DNA of 64,000 nucleotides. Origin: Blakeslea trispora (Eukaryota > Mucoromycota > Mucoromycetes > Mucorales > Choanephoraceae). Shown in pieces: positions 35,101 to 47,552 of this stretch; position 1 is the stretch's first letter, and every line of letters begins with the position of its first letter. Made by a program: the position numbers and the translations under genes. The DNA is taken from the NCBI GenBank assembly GCA_025331445.1, contig JAIWNE010000125.1:1-64000 (forward strand), in the 5' to 3' direction. Under the pieces are notes generated by a model that was not told where the DNA came from, did no database searches, and saw only the letters and a list, made by a program, of their open reading frames with translations.

Positions 35101-37948
35101 ATGACCACTCGTTACCACTTGCCAATACAAAAAAGAGCACTTGGCTCTACAAAGGAACTTGAAGCTTATTTCAAAAGTCAAGGCATTGCTCATGACAAAG
35201 ACGTACCTGATGCTGTTGATTGTTCCTCCCCCTTCCTTTTTGAAAATAACTCAAAATTTTTTTTATAGTCATTGCCAAGCATGGCACAGATTGTCGATTA
35301 TTGTGAACGTTATCCACGCCTTTTAAGAGGTAATTCTTTTAAAGTACGAGGGCTAGATCCAACATGTGACTCAACTCATTGCCTTTACTTGACTTAGTCA
35401 GAGATTCCGTCTTGAAGAATCTTCATGATCCTGGAGCACCTCCTCATATTGTTCATAATTATTATGTAGAAAGTGCACTTGATTATTTAGAAGGGTCTAT
35501 GTTTGTCCTGAAAGAGCATTGGGAAACTGACTACCGGGTAAGAAAGTAATTTGTTCTAGAAGCTCTGTCTCTAACCCCTCCCTCTTTTTTTTTTTTTAAT
35601 AGAAAAAGAGGCATGATAAGCGACAATTGGCTTCCTTATTTTCCACACTTGTCAAAGATATACACCGTTGTCATACAGATACACTTCTTGCTTTAAAGAT
35701 ACCTTTTCCCGAGTAAGCACTGCTCTATTGTCATACAACTTTTCCCTTTAACTCTTCTAAAAAAAAGGGGAAGCGCATTAGGTGCTGTGGAGTTAAAAAA
35801 GAGAGTGATACAAGCGAATCTTGCATTAATTCAAGAAAACATAACACCTTCCTTTATCGAGATTCGACATCTCTTTTACTCGATTGCCCTTGAACATGTT
35901 GAAGCATGGCTTCGTTATAAACCCGAATCCTTTGGCTCTCTTTTCTCTGCCCATGTTGCCAAATACGAACCGAATCAAATGGAACATTATGCTCAATTGA
36001 TTCTAGATAAAAATACGCTCAAGTTATATGATGTGTTTCATTTACCTGCAGATATATTGGATGAGGCATGTCAACAACCACCTGTCAAAAGGCAGTTACA
36101 ACACATATGGATGGAAGAGGCGACTTACACTGGAATGACTCGACAGCAGCTAGAAGAAGAGATTCGAGAGTTTGCCTTTATTTGTGATTGCTTAGATGAA
36201 CTTGGTTTGATACCCAATTGGATGGAGATCTTGAAGCCCAAAATCAAGTCTCGTTTAGCTTATTCAAAATGGAAAGGTTGTAGGGATATTTCCATGATCG
36301 ACCTTCAGTTGACATGGTTACATGCTTTAGTGTTACCATGGTTATCGCATGTCATGCCTCATTCTGAAGACATAGGTGAGTTATCTTTTGTATGAGGAGA
36401 GTTTATCAGATATTGAATGACCTTTACCAGATCAAAATTGGTACAGCTTTTTACGTATCAAAATCAAAGCGGAGCACTTGTTGTATGAAATGATTTACAA
36501 AGATCGGATTCCTTTCCTTTTCGATATTATACGTGAATACCCTCAGACTTTGAAGGCTATTGAGGATTTTCATGTGAGTTGCAAAACTGTCTTGCTAAAC
36601 TAAATATTAAAGAAACCTGGATGGGGGAAAATTGATGTAGATGGTTGCTTTTAAACGAGGTTTGATGGGTGATTTGAAGGATCGATTGATTGAAGAGTAA
36701 GGCAATTACAAGAAAAAAATGTACAATGTCCTTACTATGCTTTCATAGGCTACAAACCCGTTTATTGCATCAGGGTACACCTGCTATGGAGATATTACAG
36801 CAATATATAGCCTGTATTCAATCCTTATCCATCATTGATCCATCCTGTAGTATTATGCAACCTGTGATTGATGTAGTTAGTGATTATGTCAAGTAAGATA
36901 AGGGGACTGTTTAAAAAAAAAGGTGCCATCGCTCATCCATCATTTCAGTCATTGCCGAAATGATATAGTCCAAGGTGTAGTTACCATGATTCGAAATGCC
37001 GAAGAAAACAAATTGCTACATAGAGAAGATGAAGTCATCTATCGATTCAAGCCATCTGAACTATACGATCAAGAAATACCCAGTGGTACAGTTGTCATTC
37101 AGGAAGATACAACAGGTAAAAAACAAAAAACAAAAAAAAAGAGACATTTTTAACAAACCCACGCATGTTTAGCTTTATGGAGACGATTACAGCGAAAATC
37201 AAAGGATCCAATTGTCATGTTGATCAGTCTTTGTGGATCTTTAAAAGAATTCATCAAGGGCTATAGTAACACCTTGGGCCAAGTCTTGCTGGAGACAAAT
37301 GGCTATGATATTGATGAAGAAGTGCGTCGATTGGAGATATTGAAGCAAAACTTTCCCCCGGATGCCTTTCATCGGTGCGATGTGATGTTGAGAGATATGA
37401 GTGAAAGCCGTCGGTTAGATAGAGCGATCCATGAGAATGACAAGGTGAATCCTACATTTCATGCGATTATCATGTCGCGTAAATATTGGCCTGGTGGAGA
37501 TGATTCAGATGGTGATGACTCAGATGAAGAACAAGATGAAGAAGTGGATTTGATGTGGCCTGGACAAGCTGATTGCATCGATGTTTATGATGAAGTCTAT
37601 CAACAGACAAAACCCCATAGAAGACTCAAATTCATGAATCAAAAGGGCTCTGTCATGCTTGAGTTAGCATTTGCCTCGAAAACAATACGAGTTCAAGCCA
37701 GTCCTGATGCAGCACTTGTCATTCGCTTGTTCGAGACAAAAGGTAATAAAGAAAAAGAATGAGAGAGAAATAAGCTTACAGACTTCCCCTTTTCTTTTTC
37801 TGTTATAGCCAATCAATTCACAAGTGAGGATGTAGCTCATCAATTGGGTCTGAGCAAGATGAGAGTGGTGGAAGCACTCAAGTTTTGGATAAAACAACAA
37901 GTTTTGTCTTTGACAGGTTCTGGTTATTATTCGCTGGTTGAAGAATGA
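35101..37948 (+). CDS. APC2: Anaphase-promoting complex subunit 2 (cullin-like)
   Basis: Cullin scaffold of the APC/C, which ubiquitinates mitotic regulators. Eleven exons: 35101-35202, 35269-35329, 35398-35537, 35603-35712, 35768-36375, 36431-36573, 36641-36696, 36749-36892, 36949-37115, 37173-37742 and 37809-37948; 746 residues. The cullin-homology part shows DPIVMLISLCGS, then the RCDVMLRDMSESRR segment and HAIIMSRKYWP. The C-terminal APC2 winged helix is present (TSEDVAHQLGLSKMRVVEALKFWI). An acidic Asp/Glu loop interrupts the cullin domain near 37500-37550. The N-terminal exons were joined by frame only. An in-frame upstream ATG at 35059 is possible, which would leave only 15 bp after the chitin synthase stop. 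Confidence 0.9.
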
Positions 37949-38107
37949 TTGGCTACTATTTTTTTTTTTTAATAAAATAGAGAATTATGCTATTCATGCT
38001 ATTCTTCAATGTTTAAACTCAGTTTACAGTGGCTTTTTTCTTTTTCTTCAATTTTTTTTTCTGCCTCTTTTCTTTTTTTTTTAATTCTAAAAACAAAAGC
38101 TTAAACC

Positions 38108-40156
38108 ATGGCCTTGAAACTCAAAAAAGAACAAACTCTTGATATTAAGAAAGACACCAAACTGCAAAGCGACAGCTCTTCCAGCTACAGCAGTGATTCT
38201 GACGACAGCAGTGATTCTGACGACAGCAGTGATTCTGACGATAGCAGTGATTCCGAAGACGATCTTCAAGTCAAGATTGTAGAGAGAACAGATCCTTCTC
38301 AAGAATACAAAAGACCTGAATTATGTAAGTATTTGTTTGATCTCTTTCTTTTATCGAGCTATCTAACTTACAGTGTTTATTTAATTTTTATAGTAGAAAA
38401 AGCTATTCAAGGTATTATTTTGATAAAGAAAGTCCCAATAGATGAAACTAACGCATTCTAATAGAGGTTGAAGCTGAAGTAGCTGCTAAAGAGGCAGAAG
38501 GCAAAGACGAGTCAGAGGATGAAAGTTCAAGCGACTCTGATGAAGATGATGATGCTCGTTTATTAACACCTGCTATGGATTCTGACATCTTTCGCACTAT
38601 TGCTGCCATTCGTGCTAAAGATCCTCGCGTGTACGAACAATCACATCAATTTTTCAACCAAGAGGTTGTTGCTAAGCCAAAGAAGGAACCCAAAGAAAAG
38701 AAAATGACATTGAAAGATTATGAACGCGACATCTTGTTAGAACACGGTGGTTTTGTCAACGAAGACGAAAACGCGCCTGTCATGACCCATCGCCAAGAAC
38801 AAGATCAGTTAAAGAACGCCTTTAAGGCTGCATTAGAAGAAGATAGCGATAGTGAAGATGGATTCTTGACTCAAAAGAAGAAGTCTGAACAAGAATTAGA
38901 AGCTGAAGAAGACGACTATCGCAAATTTCTATTGCAACAGATGAAGAAGGACGAACATTCAAAGGAAACATTTGAAGCATGGTCGAATTACAAAAACAAC
39001 CCTCAAGTGAATGAAGAAGATGCCTTTTTGATGGACTATGTCCTCAACCGTGGCTGGGTAGACAAGGGTGAAGAAGCAACTGACAAGAATGTGTTGGACA
39101 AAGAACAAGAAGAAGAGTTTTTGGATGATGTGGATCGATTCGAAAGCAAATACAACTATCGTTTTGAAGAAGAAGGAGCAGGCCAGATTATCACATATGC
39201 TCGTGATATTGAGGGCACAGTCCGTCGAAAGCAAAGTAAGCGTGCCAGACAGAGAGAGCGTCAAAAGGCCAAGAAGCAAGAATTGAAGCAGCAAAAGGAA
39301 GCAGAAATCAAGCATCAAAAGAATCTCAAGATGCAAGAGATTCGTGAAAAGCTTAGAGAAATTAACGATATCACAGGCGTTCAAACACTCGGTCTGGAGG
39401 AGTTTGGTCTGGATGATGAATTCAACCCTTCTCAACATGATGCTGATATGGAAAACATGTATGATGATGACTTTTATGCCCAACAAGAAGGAGAAGAAGG
39501 AGAAATCCAGAAGCCTGTATGGGAAGATGATATTGATACGACTCAGTATGAACAAGAGGCTGAACCAGTGGATGAAGCTACTGTGGCTAAAAACAAGCAG
39601 GAATTAAAGAAATTGGTGGATGAATACTATAAACTGAATTATGAAGACACAATTGGTGGTGATGTCTTTACTCGTTTCAAGTATGTACCTACCGAGCCAG
39701 AAAACTTTGGTCTTTCCAATGAAGATATCTTATTGGCTAATGATGCCGAATTGAACAAATACATCACTATCAAGGCATTAGCACCGTAAGTTTTTTTTTA
39801 AAACAGATACAACTTGAATGATTGACTCATCTTTTTTCTTTAGTTATCGTTCTCAAATAGCACAACGTTTGGATAAATCAAACCTTAGAAAGAACAAGAA
39901 GAAGAAGATGAAGGAACTTGAAAAGCACATCAAGAAAGAAAAGAAAATAATCGAGAAGCAATTGGCTCAAACAGTGGTTGACAAAGTAAAGTCAAAGAAA
40001 TCATCCAATCAAAAACGTAAGCGTGAAGAAGACACAGATGCTGGAAATAAGCGTAAAAAAGAGAACCATTCATCTATTGACCGTAAGCGCAAGAGAGATA
40101 CCGACGCACCTTCCGAAAGCAAGTCTAAAGACAAAAAGAAGCGATTGGCTCAGTAA
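38108..40156 (+). CDS. KRI1: Ribosome biogenesis protein Kri1
   Basis: Nucleolar factor for 40S subunit assembly; in yeast it binds Krr1. Exons are 38108-38324, 38394-38411 (18 nt), 38465-39785 and 39844-40156, coding 622 residues. Family features: an acidic Ser/Asp-rich N-terminus, LLTPAMDSDIFRTIAAIRAKDP, KMTLKDYERDILLEHGG, the central YKLNYEDTIGGDVFTRFKY (Kri1-like C-terminal domain) and PYRSQIAQRLDKSNLR, with a basic Lys-rich tail that probably acts as a nucleolar signal. The N-terminus includes a perfect-looking 18-bp repeat. The donor of the second intron (GTATTA) is weak but keeps the frame. Confidence 0.9.
38189..38260 (+). repeat. Coding minisatellite, four 18-bp units in KRI1
   Basis: Four tandem units of AGCAGTGATTCTGACGAC (the third and fourth with one and two changes) encode SSDSDD repeats in the acidic N-terminus of Kri1. 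Such an array is prone to length change by replication slippage. Confidence 0.85.
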
Positions 40157-40464
40157 AATACCTTTTTTTTTTTTTTATATATGAATAGATAACTTAGACA
40201 TCCCCTTTTTTTTTTAATAAAGCAAAACAATTCAAAGCTTAACAAGTACAATTATTTTTTCTCTATTTCGAAACAAGGAAGCTACTTGAAGAATTACAAG
40301 GTCATATAACAGACAAGTAAGCCTGTCTTTATTCAAACAGCTTGAAAACAACAATTTACAACAACTCATTCTATGCACCATTTTCCTAACTAAGCTCCAT
40401 CGGTAGCTCTTTCCTAACTTGTTGCTCCCCTTCTCAAGACGAGTACAACTTTTCTTTTTTTTTC
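40157..40464. other. Short intergenic region between convergent genes
   Basis: 308 bp between KRI1 and the septin-like gene. TTTCCTAACT occurs twice (about 40382 and 40410). Otherwise poly-T and AT-rich; probably the two 3' UTRs. Confidence 0.5.
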
Positions 40465-41663
40465 CTACAACAAGGTCGCTTTGATCACCAATAACAACAA
40501 GAGAAAAACCAAAAAGGACAAGAACAGCAAGAGGGTCAACACTATAGGACTTGGGAAAGACCGACCGAGTAAGACCTCACTCTCTTCTTTTGGCATGAGC
40601 GAGTTCATCTCTCTCAACACAATCTCCATCTTTCTTTGCCTTGAAGCTACTTCAAGCTCTTGTCTCAACTTCTTTTCTTGTCTCAACAGTTCCTTCTCCA
40701 TACTCTGACGTCTGTGTGTGATATATTGGGATATACGGATCCTGTTGTTTTCCAGACCAGCATGACTACTGGCACTGCTGTCACTACTGCTATGACTACT
40801 GACCAATTGAGTCGAGAGATTCGCCTGTCTTTTTCTCCAACTGATAAATCTCTGAACAGTAAACTGCCTTAGTTGACTACTGTATTGCTGCAACAACTGT
40901 CGTAAAGAGAGTGTGCCATGAAACGATCGAGACAGGATAGACCAATCCAAGATAAAAGGGTCTGTCTGAAAGCATTTGATCTCATTAGCCTCGAGATGGT
41001 CCATGATCTCCAGGCGCTGTCTGGCTATGATATCAGGTCCTAATGTGAGATCGGTTTGAATGATGACCGGTATGATATTGACCAAGTCTTGCATGGTGCG
41101 CATGTATTCTATGTCAACAGGCTTTAAGCGGCCCATGATAAGGTAGAGACAGACATTGACATGTGTGAAACATTGGCTTGCTTGTTCTAGTACTGAAATC
41201 AGCTGATCTTCTTCTTTGATGAGCGGACTAAACAGTTGATTCGTCTTTATAAACTGTCTTTCCAGGTAAGATTGAGTATGTTTGAATACAACCTCTGCCT
41301 AAAGATGAATTCTCATTCATTAGCATCTTTGTCAAGTAAACCTATTGCTTTTCTTTACTTTGGATAGAGCCCCATAACCACATGTATCAATAATGCACAT
41401 ATTGTTATTCTTGATCTCTATTGGCTCAAGGGATGGTTTTCTGTTGATGTTTTCTGACAAAGCAAGCAAGTTTGCTAGTGTTGTTTTTCCAGTCCCTAAT
41501 CATTGTCTAGTGTATAAGCTCAATCAAAACATGGAATTATGTTATGACCCCTACCCGAATCACCACAGATAATGATTCGAAAAGGGAAAGTTTGATTCTG
41601 GTCATTTTTCACCAAGCTATTTTCAATGCTTAGGATATCATAAGTATCAAGTGTATCTTGCAT
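40465..41663 (-). CDS. Divergent septin-like GTPase with C-terminal transmembrane segment
   Basis: Exons in gene order are 41555-41663, 41359-41495 and 40465-41298, coding 359 residues. The G domain shows a P-loop GDSGTGKT (34-41), a switch II DTCGYG (73-78; septins usually DTPGFG) and the septin-type stretch VCLYLIMGRLKPVDIEYM followed by VNIIPVI. At the G4 position, where septins have AKAD, it has IQTD. A basic Arg/Lys/Glu-rich helix (about 265-320) is followed by a strongly hydrophobic segment (about 332-354) and a short end, as in a tail anchor. Canonical septins lack such an anchor and are longer. It may bind GTP weakly and sit on an internal membrane; this is inference. An alternative is an Era/IRG-type small GTPase, but the LKPVDIE region favours septin. 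Confidence 0.8.
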
Positions 41664-42298
41664 GACTTAGGGGGGAGGGGGGGTATAGTTAGCTTAAAAT
41701 ATATATAAATAAAAAAAGAGAGAAAAAGAAAAAGAAAGAGAAAAGTGCCATTTCCGAAAATAACTTATGCATAAAAACATTCAAATGCCGCTAAAATGAG
41801 GGCACAGAAAACTTGAAGGTTTTTTGGCAGTCATCCTTACTTTGCATACTGTTTTCTCCTTCTAGTTGAAATCACACATGTCAATGTTTTATCTTGTTTT
41901 GACTAGAATTGGTTTGTTTGAAAGAGGTGTTGATATTTGTTATCGCCATCCTAAGCTTGATTTCTACAGCGTTCAAACTCAATTCCAAACCAATTATTTA
42001 AAACAAGTGATACCCTTTTTTTTTTTTGTTTATAAAAGCTTTGAAATGTACATGGCTAGAGTCAATCAAGAAATGTGTTTGCTGCAAAAGCTGAACTCGT
42101 TATCTTGTTTTAAACGATCTTTTGAGCGTACAATCTAAATGGTTCAATTTAACGTAAATCAGTAGTAGATCAAATACCTCTTTTTTCTTAGAAAAAAAAA
42201 GGTACGTAAAGTTTAGAGCTCCGAGTAAGCATTTTATTTTTTATTTTTCTTCTCCCCTTCCATTTTTCGCTCTTTTTTTTTTTTTTTTTGTAGAATAG
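41664..42298. other. Divergent promoter region, septin-like gene and TRAPPC8
   Basis: About 0.63 kb between two divergent start codons, AT-rich, with a GA-rich run at 41715-41745 and long T runs before the TRAPPC8 start. A 90-codon ORF at 41866-42138 has no support. Confidence 0.5.
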
Positions 42299-45200
42299 AT
42301 GGAACCGTCATCGTTATCCACTCGAGATTTTATTGCTAGATCACTTGCTCCTTTGGTAGCAGTGGCAGCAAGTGAAGATGCCGAAGAACTCTGTCGAGTC
42401 AACCACATTCCTTCATTTGCAGACTTTATTCGACCTTTTGGCGATAGGATTGAAAACCGAGGTTCACACGAAAAAACATTGACTGTCTTCTTTTAACTAA
42501 ACTCATATTTTCTAGTTACTACACGCGATTGGCAAGGAGCACCATTGACTATTGATAATTTCAATGTTCGTTTTCAACATGTCGATAAATTGGATGAACC
42601 CAATCATGCAGCTATCATGAAACTTGTACAGGATAGCGTCAGAACGTCTGCTAATAAAACAATGAAGGATCAGATAAATGAAATAAAAACACGACAGGAT
42701 GTAACAGAGGATTATCTAAATAGTGAGTTCTTGAAAGGGGTATTCATTGCAACCTATGGGTTAATCATTCCTTCTTTTTTAAAAAAAAGCCTCCTTGGAT
42801 GAATTGACACCTTGGTATGTCAACTTCAAACATACCATTCTGACTCAGAGAGGCATCACTGAGCATGAAACATTCGATCACCCTGTAGCCACCATGATTG
42901 TCATCTCTTCTGCCAATCCAGATCCTGTTAGTACTATCATGCAACTCTACAATCCAAATGTACCTTCATTCACTGTGGATAAACCTTTTGTCGATACCAA
43001 CATTCTTCGATATTATGTGGTACTTCATGATCCCAACAAAACCTCTTATGAACAGTACGTTGTTAAACAGGTCCATTTCATTTATCTTATTATTTTTTTT
43101 GAATATAGCTCCCTTTCTGTCTTTGATAAACTAAAACGTACTGTGGGATTACATTGCTACTTATTGACCATCAATTCAAACCAGCGAGATCCATTGGATA
43201 ACGATAGCATACCAGACACAGTACCTGACACTATTCGAGCCATTTGGGAACAAAGTATTTCAGAGACCTATCGTATTGAATCTGAATTACAGTCGTTTGC
43301 GGAAAGCAATCCATCTTCTCATGTGCCCATGTCGCCCGTCTCATCCAGCCATTCTCGTTCAGCTTCTATATCATCCAATATGAGCCATACAAACCTACCT
43401 TTAGGCACCGTTCTTCATGGTCTATCCAACCAAAGTCTTCCTCTCTCAACACAGACATCAGACAATGGACCCGAGAAAGAAAAACCATGGCCGTCTGTGG
43501 CTTATGGACGATGCATGTCCCAAGATGATGTGGATGGCGTTCAATCGATGATGCGAGAATTTGTTGTTCAGAGTCTTGTTCCCTTTATGGAACGTAACAT
43601 TCAACACTGGAATGAACAGGTAGCTTCAGCACGCCGAGGTCTTACTGGACGTCTGTTTGGTGCATCCCGTCGGCTGTTTGGTACGTCCGTTCGATCACCT
43701 ACACCTCAATCGATTCAGACCATCCTCGCTCAGGGACCCAATGTACCGACAGGCATGAACACCATCACCATCTTTCCTTACAGTGCACCCGAGGCCCAGA
43801 TGCGAAAGCTAGCCGATTATGCTTTTATGTTGCGAGATTACAAGTTTGCACACACGATTTACGATACAGTCCGTCGAGATTATGCGACTGAAAAGACATA
43901 CAAGTATCATGCAGGTACTCAAGAGATGATGGGTATCTGTCTGTTGATGATGCCTACTGCACTTCAGAGTAAGGCCGATGTGGATCGTCATTTCGAATTA
44001 GCTGTACAACAATATGTCGGTCGCTGTCGATCTCCCTTTCATGCGACACGTACAACCGTCATGTATTATGAGTTACTGAAGGTCCGCAAGATGTGGAAAG
44101 AGATACCGACGGCTCTTGTGCGTATGACGGGGGAAGATTCCGATTTGAGATCGGCCTTGTTTTTGGAACAAGCAGCGCATTGTTTCCTAAGAGGCCATAA
44201 GCCGATGGTACGTAAATATGGGTTTCATCTTGTGATGGCAGGTCATCGGTATGGTAAATCTTCTCAGCGATGGTTAGCCTATCGTACCTATCAGATGGCC
44301 TCTTCTGTCCTTCAAGACAATGCCTGGTCCGTCGCCCGATCTCATATCCAATTTGCCTTGGGTCGTCAAGCATTCTATCTCGGTCGATTGGAAGATGCTG
44401 TTGGTTATTTCTCTGATGTCTTGAGCGATACCAAACAGGCACCTCAACAACAAGTGGCCCATATTCGTGAATTCTTGTTTATCTATAAACAATATGCTGC
44501 CTCTATGGGCATTGATCCTCTAAAAGAATCGCTGCCTCATCTTGCCTTGCCTGTCATTGATGATCAAGAGATCCAGGTGTCCTTGACAAATCAACATACC
44601 ATGTCTCAACAGGAAGATTGGGCTACCATGGAACTTGAGTTGCTGGAAGAAAGTATTGCCAAGGGTTATATCTCAAGTTCAAAGAGAGCTTTGGCTAGGC
44701 AACAACAAGATGATCATCGTGTTGTTTGTGCTATAGGTGAACCAGCCATTGTACAGATCGATCTCTATAATCCTCTAAAGGTACCCATCTCATTGAGCCA
44801 TTTGATCTTGGGCTGTCAACATTACGATCAAACCATCAAGGATGCAGACAAGAGAGAGACAGTCGACCATGATCAACCTATGCCTGATTGTAAGCCATTA
44901 GAAAACAACCTGTTTGATTTCGAACATTACGAACTTGAAAAGATACAAGAAATCACATTGGATCCCTTGGAAAAGAAAATGGTAAAGAAAATCATTAAAA
45001 CAAAAGGAAAAGGGTGATTGACTTCTTTAGAAAAAAGATCAACTTGACAGTCATTCCTCGTCATGAAGGCAGTATCAAGATTACAGGTTTACATTATACC
45101 TTAAACGACCTTGTCCATACCTTTAGACCATTCAACAAGAAGGGAAAGAGACTCAATAGAACAAAGGAAGAAATGATGTCAGTCACTTATGCACCAGATC

Positions 45201-47022
45201 GTTCGTTGGATATCTTGGTCACCTCGCCTATGCCTTTACTTGATTTGGCCTTTCACCATGTACCTGAAACCATACTATCCGGTGAAGTAATACAAACTGT
45301 GCTTGAGATTAACAATAAAGGCAACAAAGGTATGACTGCACTCCACTTGAAGTCAAGTCATCCTAGTTTTATTTGTGTGGGTCATCCTGAAGAGATGGAT
45401 AAAGATGTTTATGGTAAAAAAAAAACAAATAGATTGGATTTTTTGGGGGAATGTTTTTTTTTCTAACTCTTGTCATTCTATACAAGGTACATTGGATGAA
45501 CCTGAACATCTTCAACTGGAGAATGCCTTGTTTGATGCTAGTTTGATTTCGATTCCTTTACCTTCAAAAGATACAGAAACAAATCCTTATGGTGTCATTG
45601 AACCTGGATCAACCACACTAGTACCTCTTTGGATTCGTGGTGATCGTATTGGAAAACATACCTTCAAACTCGTCTTTTCCTATCAGTCTGAAGAGGACAA
45701 TGTCATGATTGCTCATCGTACACTGAGATATATAGTCCGGATTCAAGTGTTGCCTTCTCTCAAGATCAATGCATTCACTCGACCCAGTGCAACAGCTGTC
45801 AACGAATACATTCTCGGTGTTGAGATCGAAAACCTTCAGACCATCGCCCCATTCCATCTCACACAACTGACAGCCACCAGTCCTGTCTGGCATATTTCAC
45901 CTCTTTCCATGGACCTGACATCCAATGAGGATATCTTGGCAAAGACAGTCATACCCCCTAGACAGACCACGTTTGCCTATTACAAGATTCGTAAAGCAAC
46001 CGTGGTCGATACGTCCAATCCAGAGGCATGGACATCTCAAGCACTAGGCGCCTTATTGAACACACATACCAACAATCAACCGTCCACACCTTCTCCTGTC
46101 CACCTTAACCTTTGTAAGCTTTCATTTGTAAGTATGGTTTGAATGATTTGTCCGATGGGGTTTCTCCTTATTTCTTTCATTTAGAGTGAAAACAACATTC
46201 CTTTCAACACAACTCCTCTCAAGACATTTGCCTTGAATTCACGTATGCATTGGCGACAAACCAACCTTGAATCCCAATTTCCGAATATTTCACAAGAACG
46301 GTACCATCGTCTATTTACCCTTTATAACTCAGGAGATATTGATCTGGCTCTTTATTGGGATATCCCTCAAATGAAGCGTCATGGTCATCATTATATTATT
46401 GGTGTCAATCTCGGTATTCAACAGAATCCTTTTCAGGGTACGCGTGCCGATTTGGTCAACAAGAGTCATGGCCGTACCATGTTTGAAGCCACTGCCAAAG
46501 AAAGAGCCACCTTGATCAACAGCCTGACACGCAGCAAACACCTAAAGGATGAAAGTCCAATCAAATTGATGGTGTCTTCATTGGATAGGAAATCACATGA
46601 TTTTGAAAACGAAGGGTAAAGTGGAATAACCTAGATGGATCTTTTTTTTTTTTTTATCTCATACTTTGTCTAGATTACTAAAGGTACCTGTTTCCATACA
46701 ACTCTTGAATTGTTCTTGGAATCGGTCAAGTCAATATACACTAGAGTTGTTACCTTGGTCATCCGATGCTGGATCAAAAGATTCCAAATCGAGTACATTC
46801 AACATCTATCCGTTCCATTGGACAGGCTCCACTGTATTTTCAGGTAGTCTGAAGCCAGAGGAGTCTGTAGACATTCAAGCATTTGCTACTTTTCATTTGC
46901 CTGGAGTCTATGATGTCAATCGTTGGAAACTAACAGTGCGTACGGATGATAAAGACGATACCGAACTCTATGTTCATCAACCTAATGTATCTCAACTCAT
47001 CACTGCTGCTGCCATCGAATAA
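42299..47022 (+). CDS. TRS85: TRAPP III complex subunit TRAPPC8/Trs85
   Basis: Subunit of TRAPPIII, the Rab1/Ypt1 exchange factor acting in autophagy and Golgi traffic. Exons are 42299-42461, 42516-42722, 42790-43054, 43109-44981, 45038-45413, 45487-46127, 46185-46615 and 46674-47022, coding 1434 residues, about the size of human TRAPPC8. Family features: the N-terminal LCRVNHIPSFADFIRPFGD and DELTPWYVNFKHTIL; then FDKLKRTVGLHCYLLTINS; MREFVVQSLVPFMERNIQHWNEQVAS; the MRKLADYAFMLRDYKFAHTIYD repeat region; and a C-terminal beta-rich part. Donor 1 (GTTCAC) is non-canonical beyond GT. The 43055-43108 intron has no in-frame stop, so its removal rests on fit to the family. Confidence 0.93.
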
Positions 47023-47116
47023 AAAAAAAATATATATCTGTCACACACATTTTTATACAACTTTATTTTGCCCTGGCTTTATCTTCTTTTTTTTTTCTTG
47101 TTATTATTATTCATAG

Positions 47117-47528
47117 ATGCCTCGTTTTATTTCTCTTGTCACTGGTTTAGCTGTTGCTACAGCTGTTACATACAAATTACGTGAACACCTTGTTGAAGAT
47201 CAAGATAATATCAAGAACCGATTAGAGAGTGCCAAATCATCTTTAGAACAAGCAGTAGAACAAACCTCTTCTTATAGTAGACCTTCTGCTTACCTGTCAG
47301 ATTCACAGAGATATGTCTCTGATCGCCTTGTTCCTTCAGGTATACATAAAGACAAGAAAAGACATGAGGCATGTTTAGAATAACTGTTGTTATATAGTGA
47401 AGGATTCATGGAATTCTCAAATTATGAATACGGCACACTCATTGGTCAAGGTTGATATTGGTTCTCAAGTCAAGAAGTTATGGGACGAACAAGTGTATCC
47501 TAGCTTAAAGGATATTGTAAACAAATAA
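47117..47528 (+). CDS. MICOS subunit Mic12/Aim5-like protein
   Basis: Exons 47117-47339 and 47398-47528 give 117 residues. An N-terminal hydrophobic segment (about 4-20) is followed by a charged amphipathic stretch and a C-terminal motif VKDSWNSQIMNTAHSL. This resembles the IKDIWNEQIRNS element of yeast Mic12 (Aim5), a small inner-membrane protein at crista junctions. The length (yeast about 106) and topology also fit. The similarity is short, so the call is moderate; it could also be another small mitochondrial inner-membrane protein. It starts 94 bp after TRAPPC8 and ends 24 bp before the convergent Mak5 stop. Confidence 0.65.
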
Positions 47529-47552
47529 AAATAAAATGATGGTATGAATTCT

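Noticed and set aside
41866..42138. Plus-strand 90-codon ORF between the septin-like gene and TRAPPC8
   Set aside because: Composition is ordinary for AT-rich intergenic DNA, with a poly-T-derived Phe run and no splice or promoter support.
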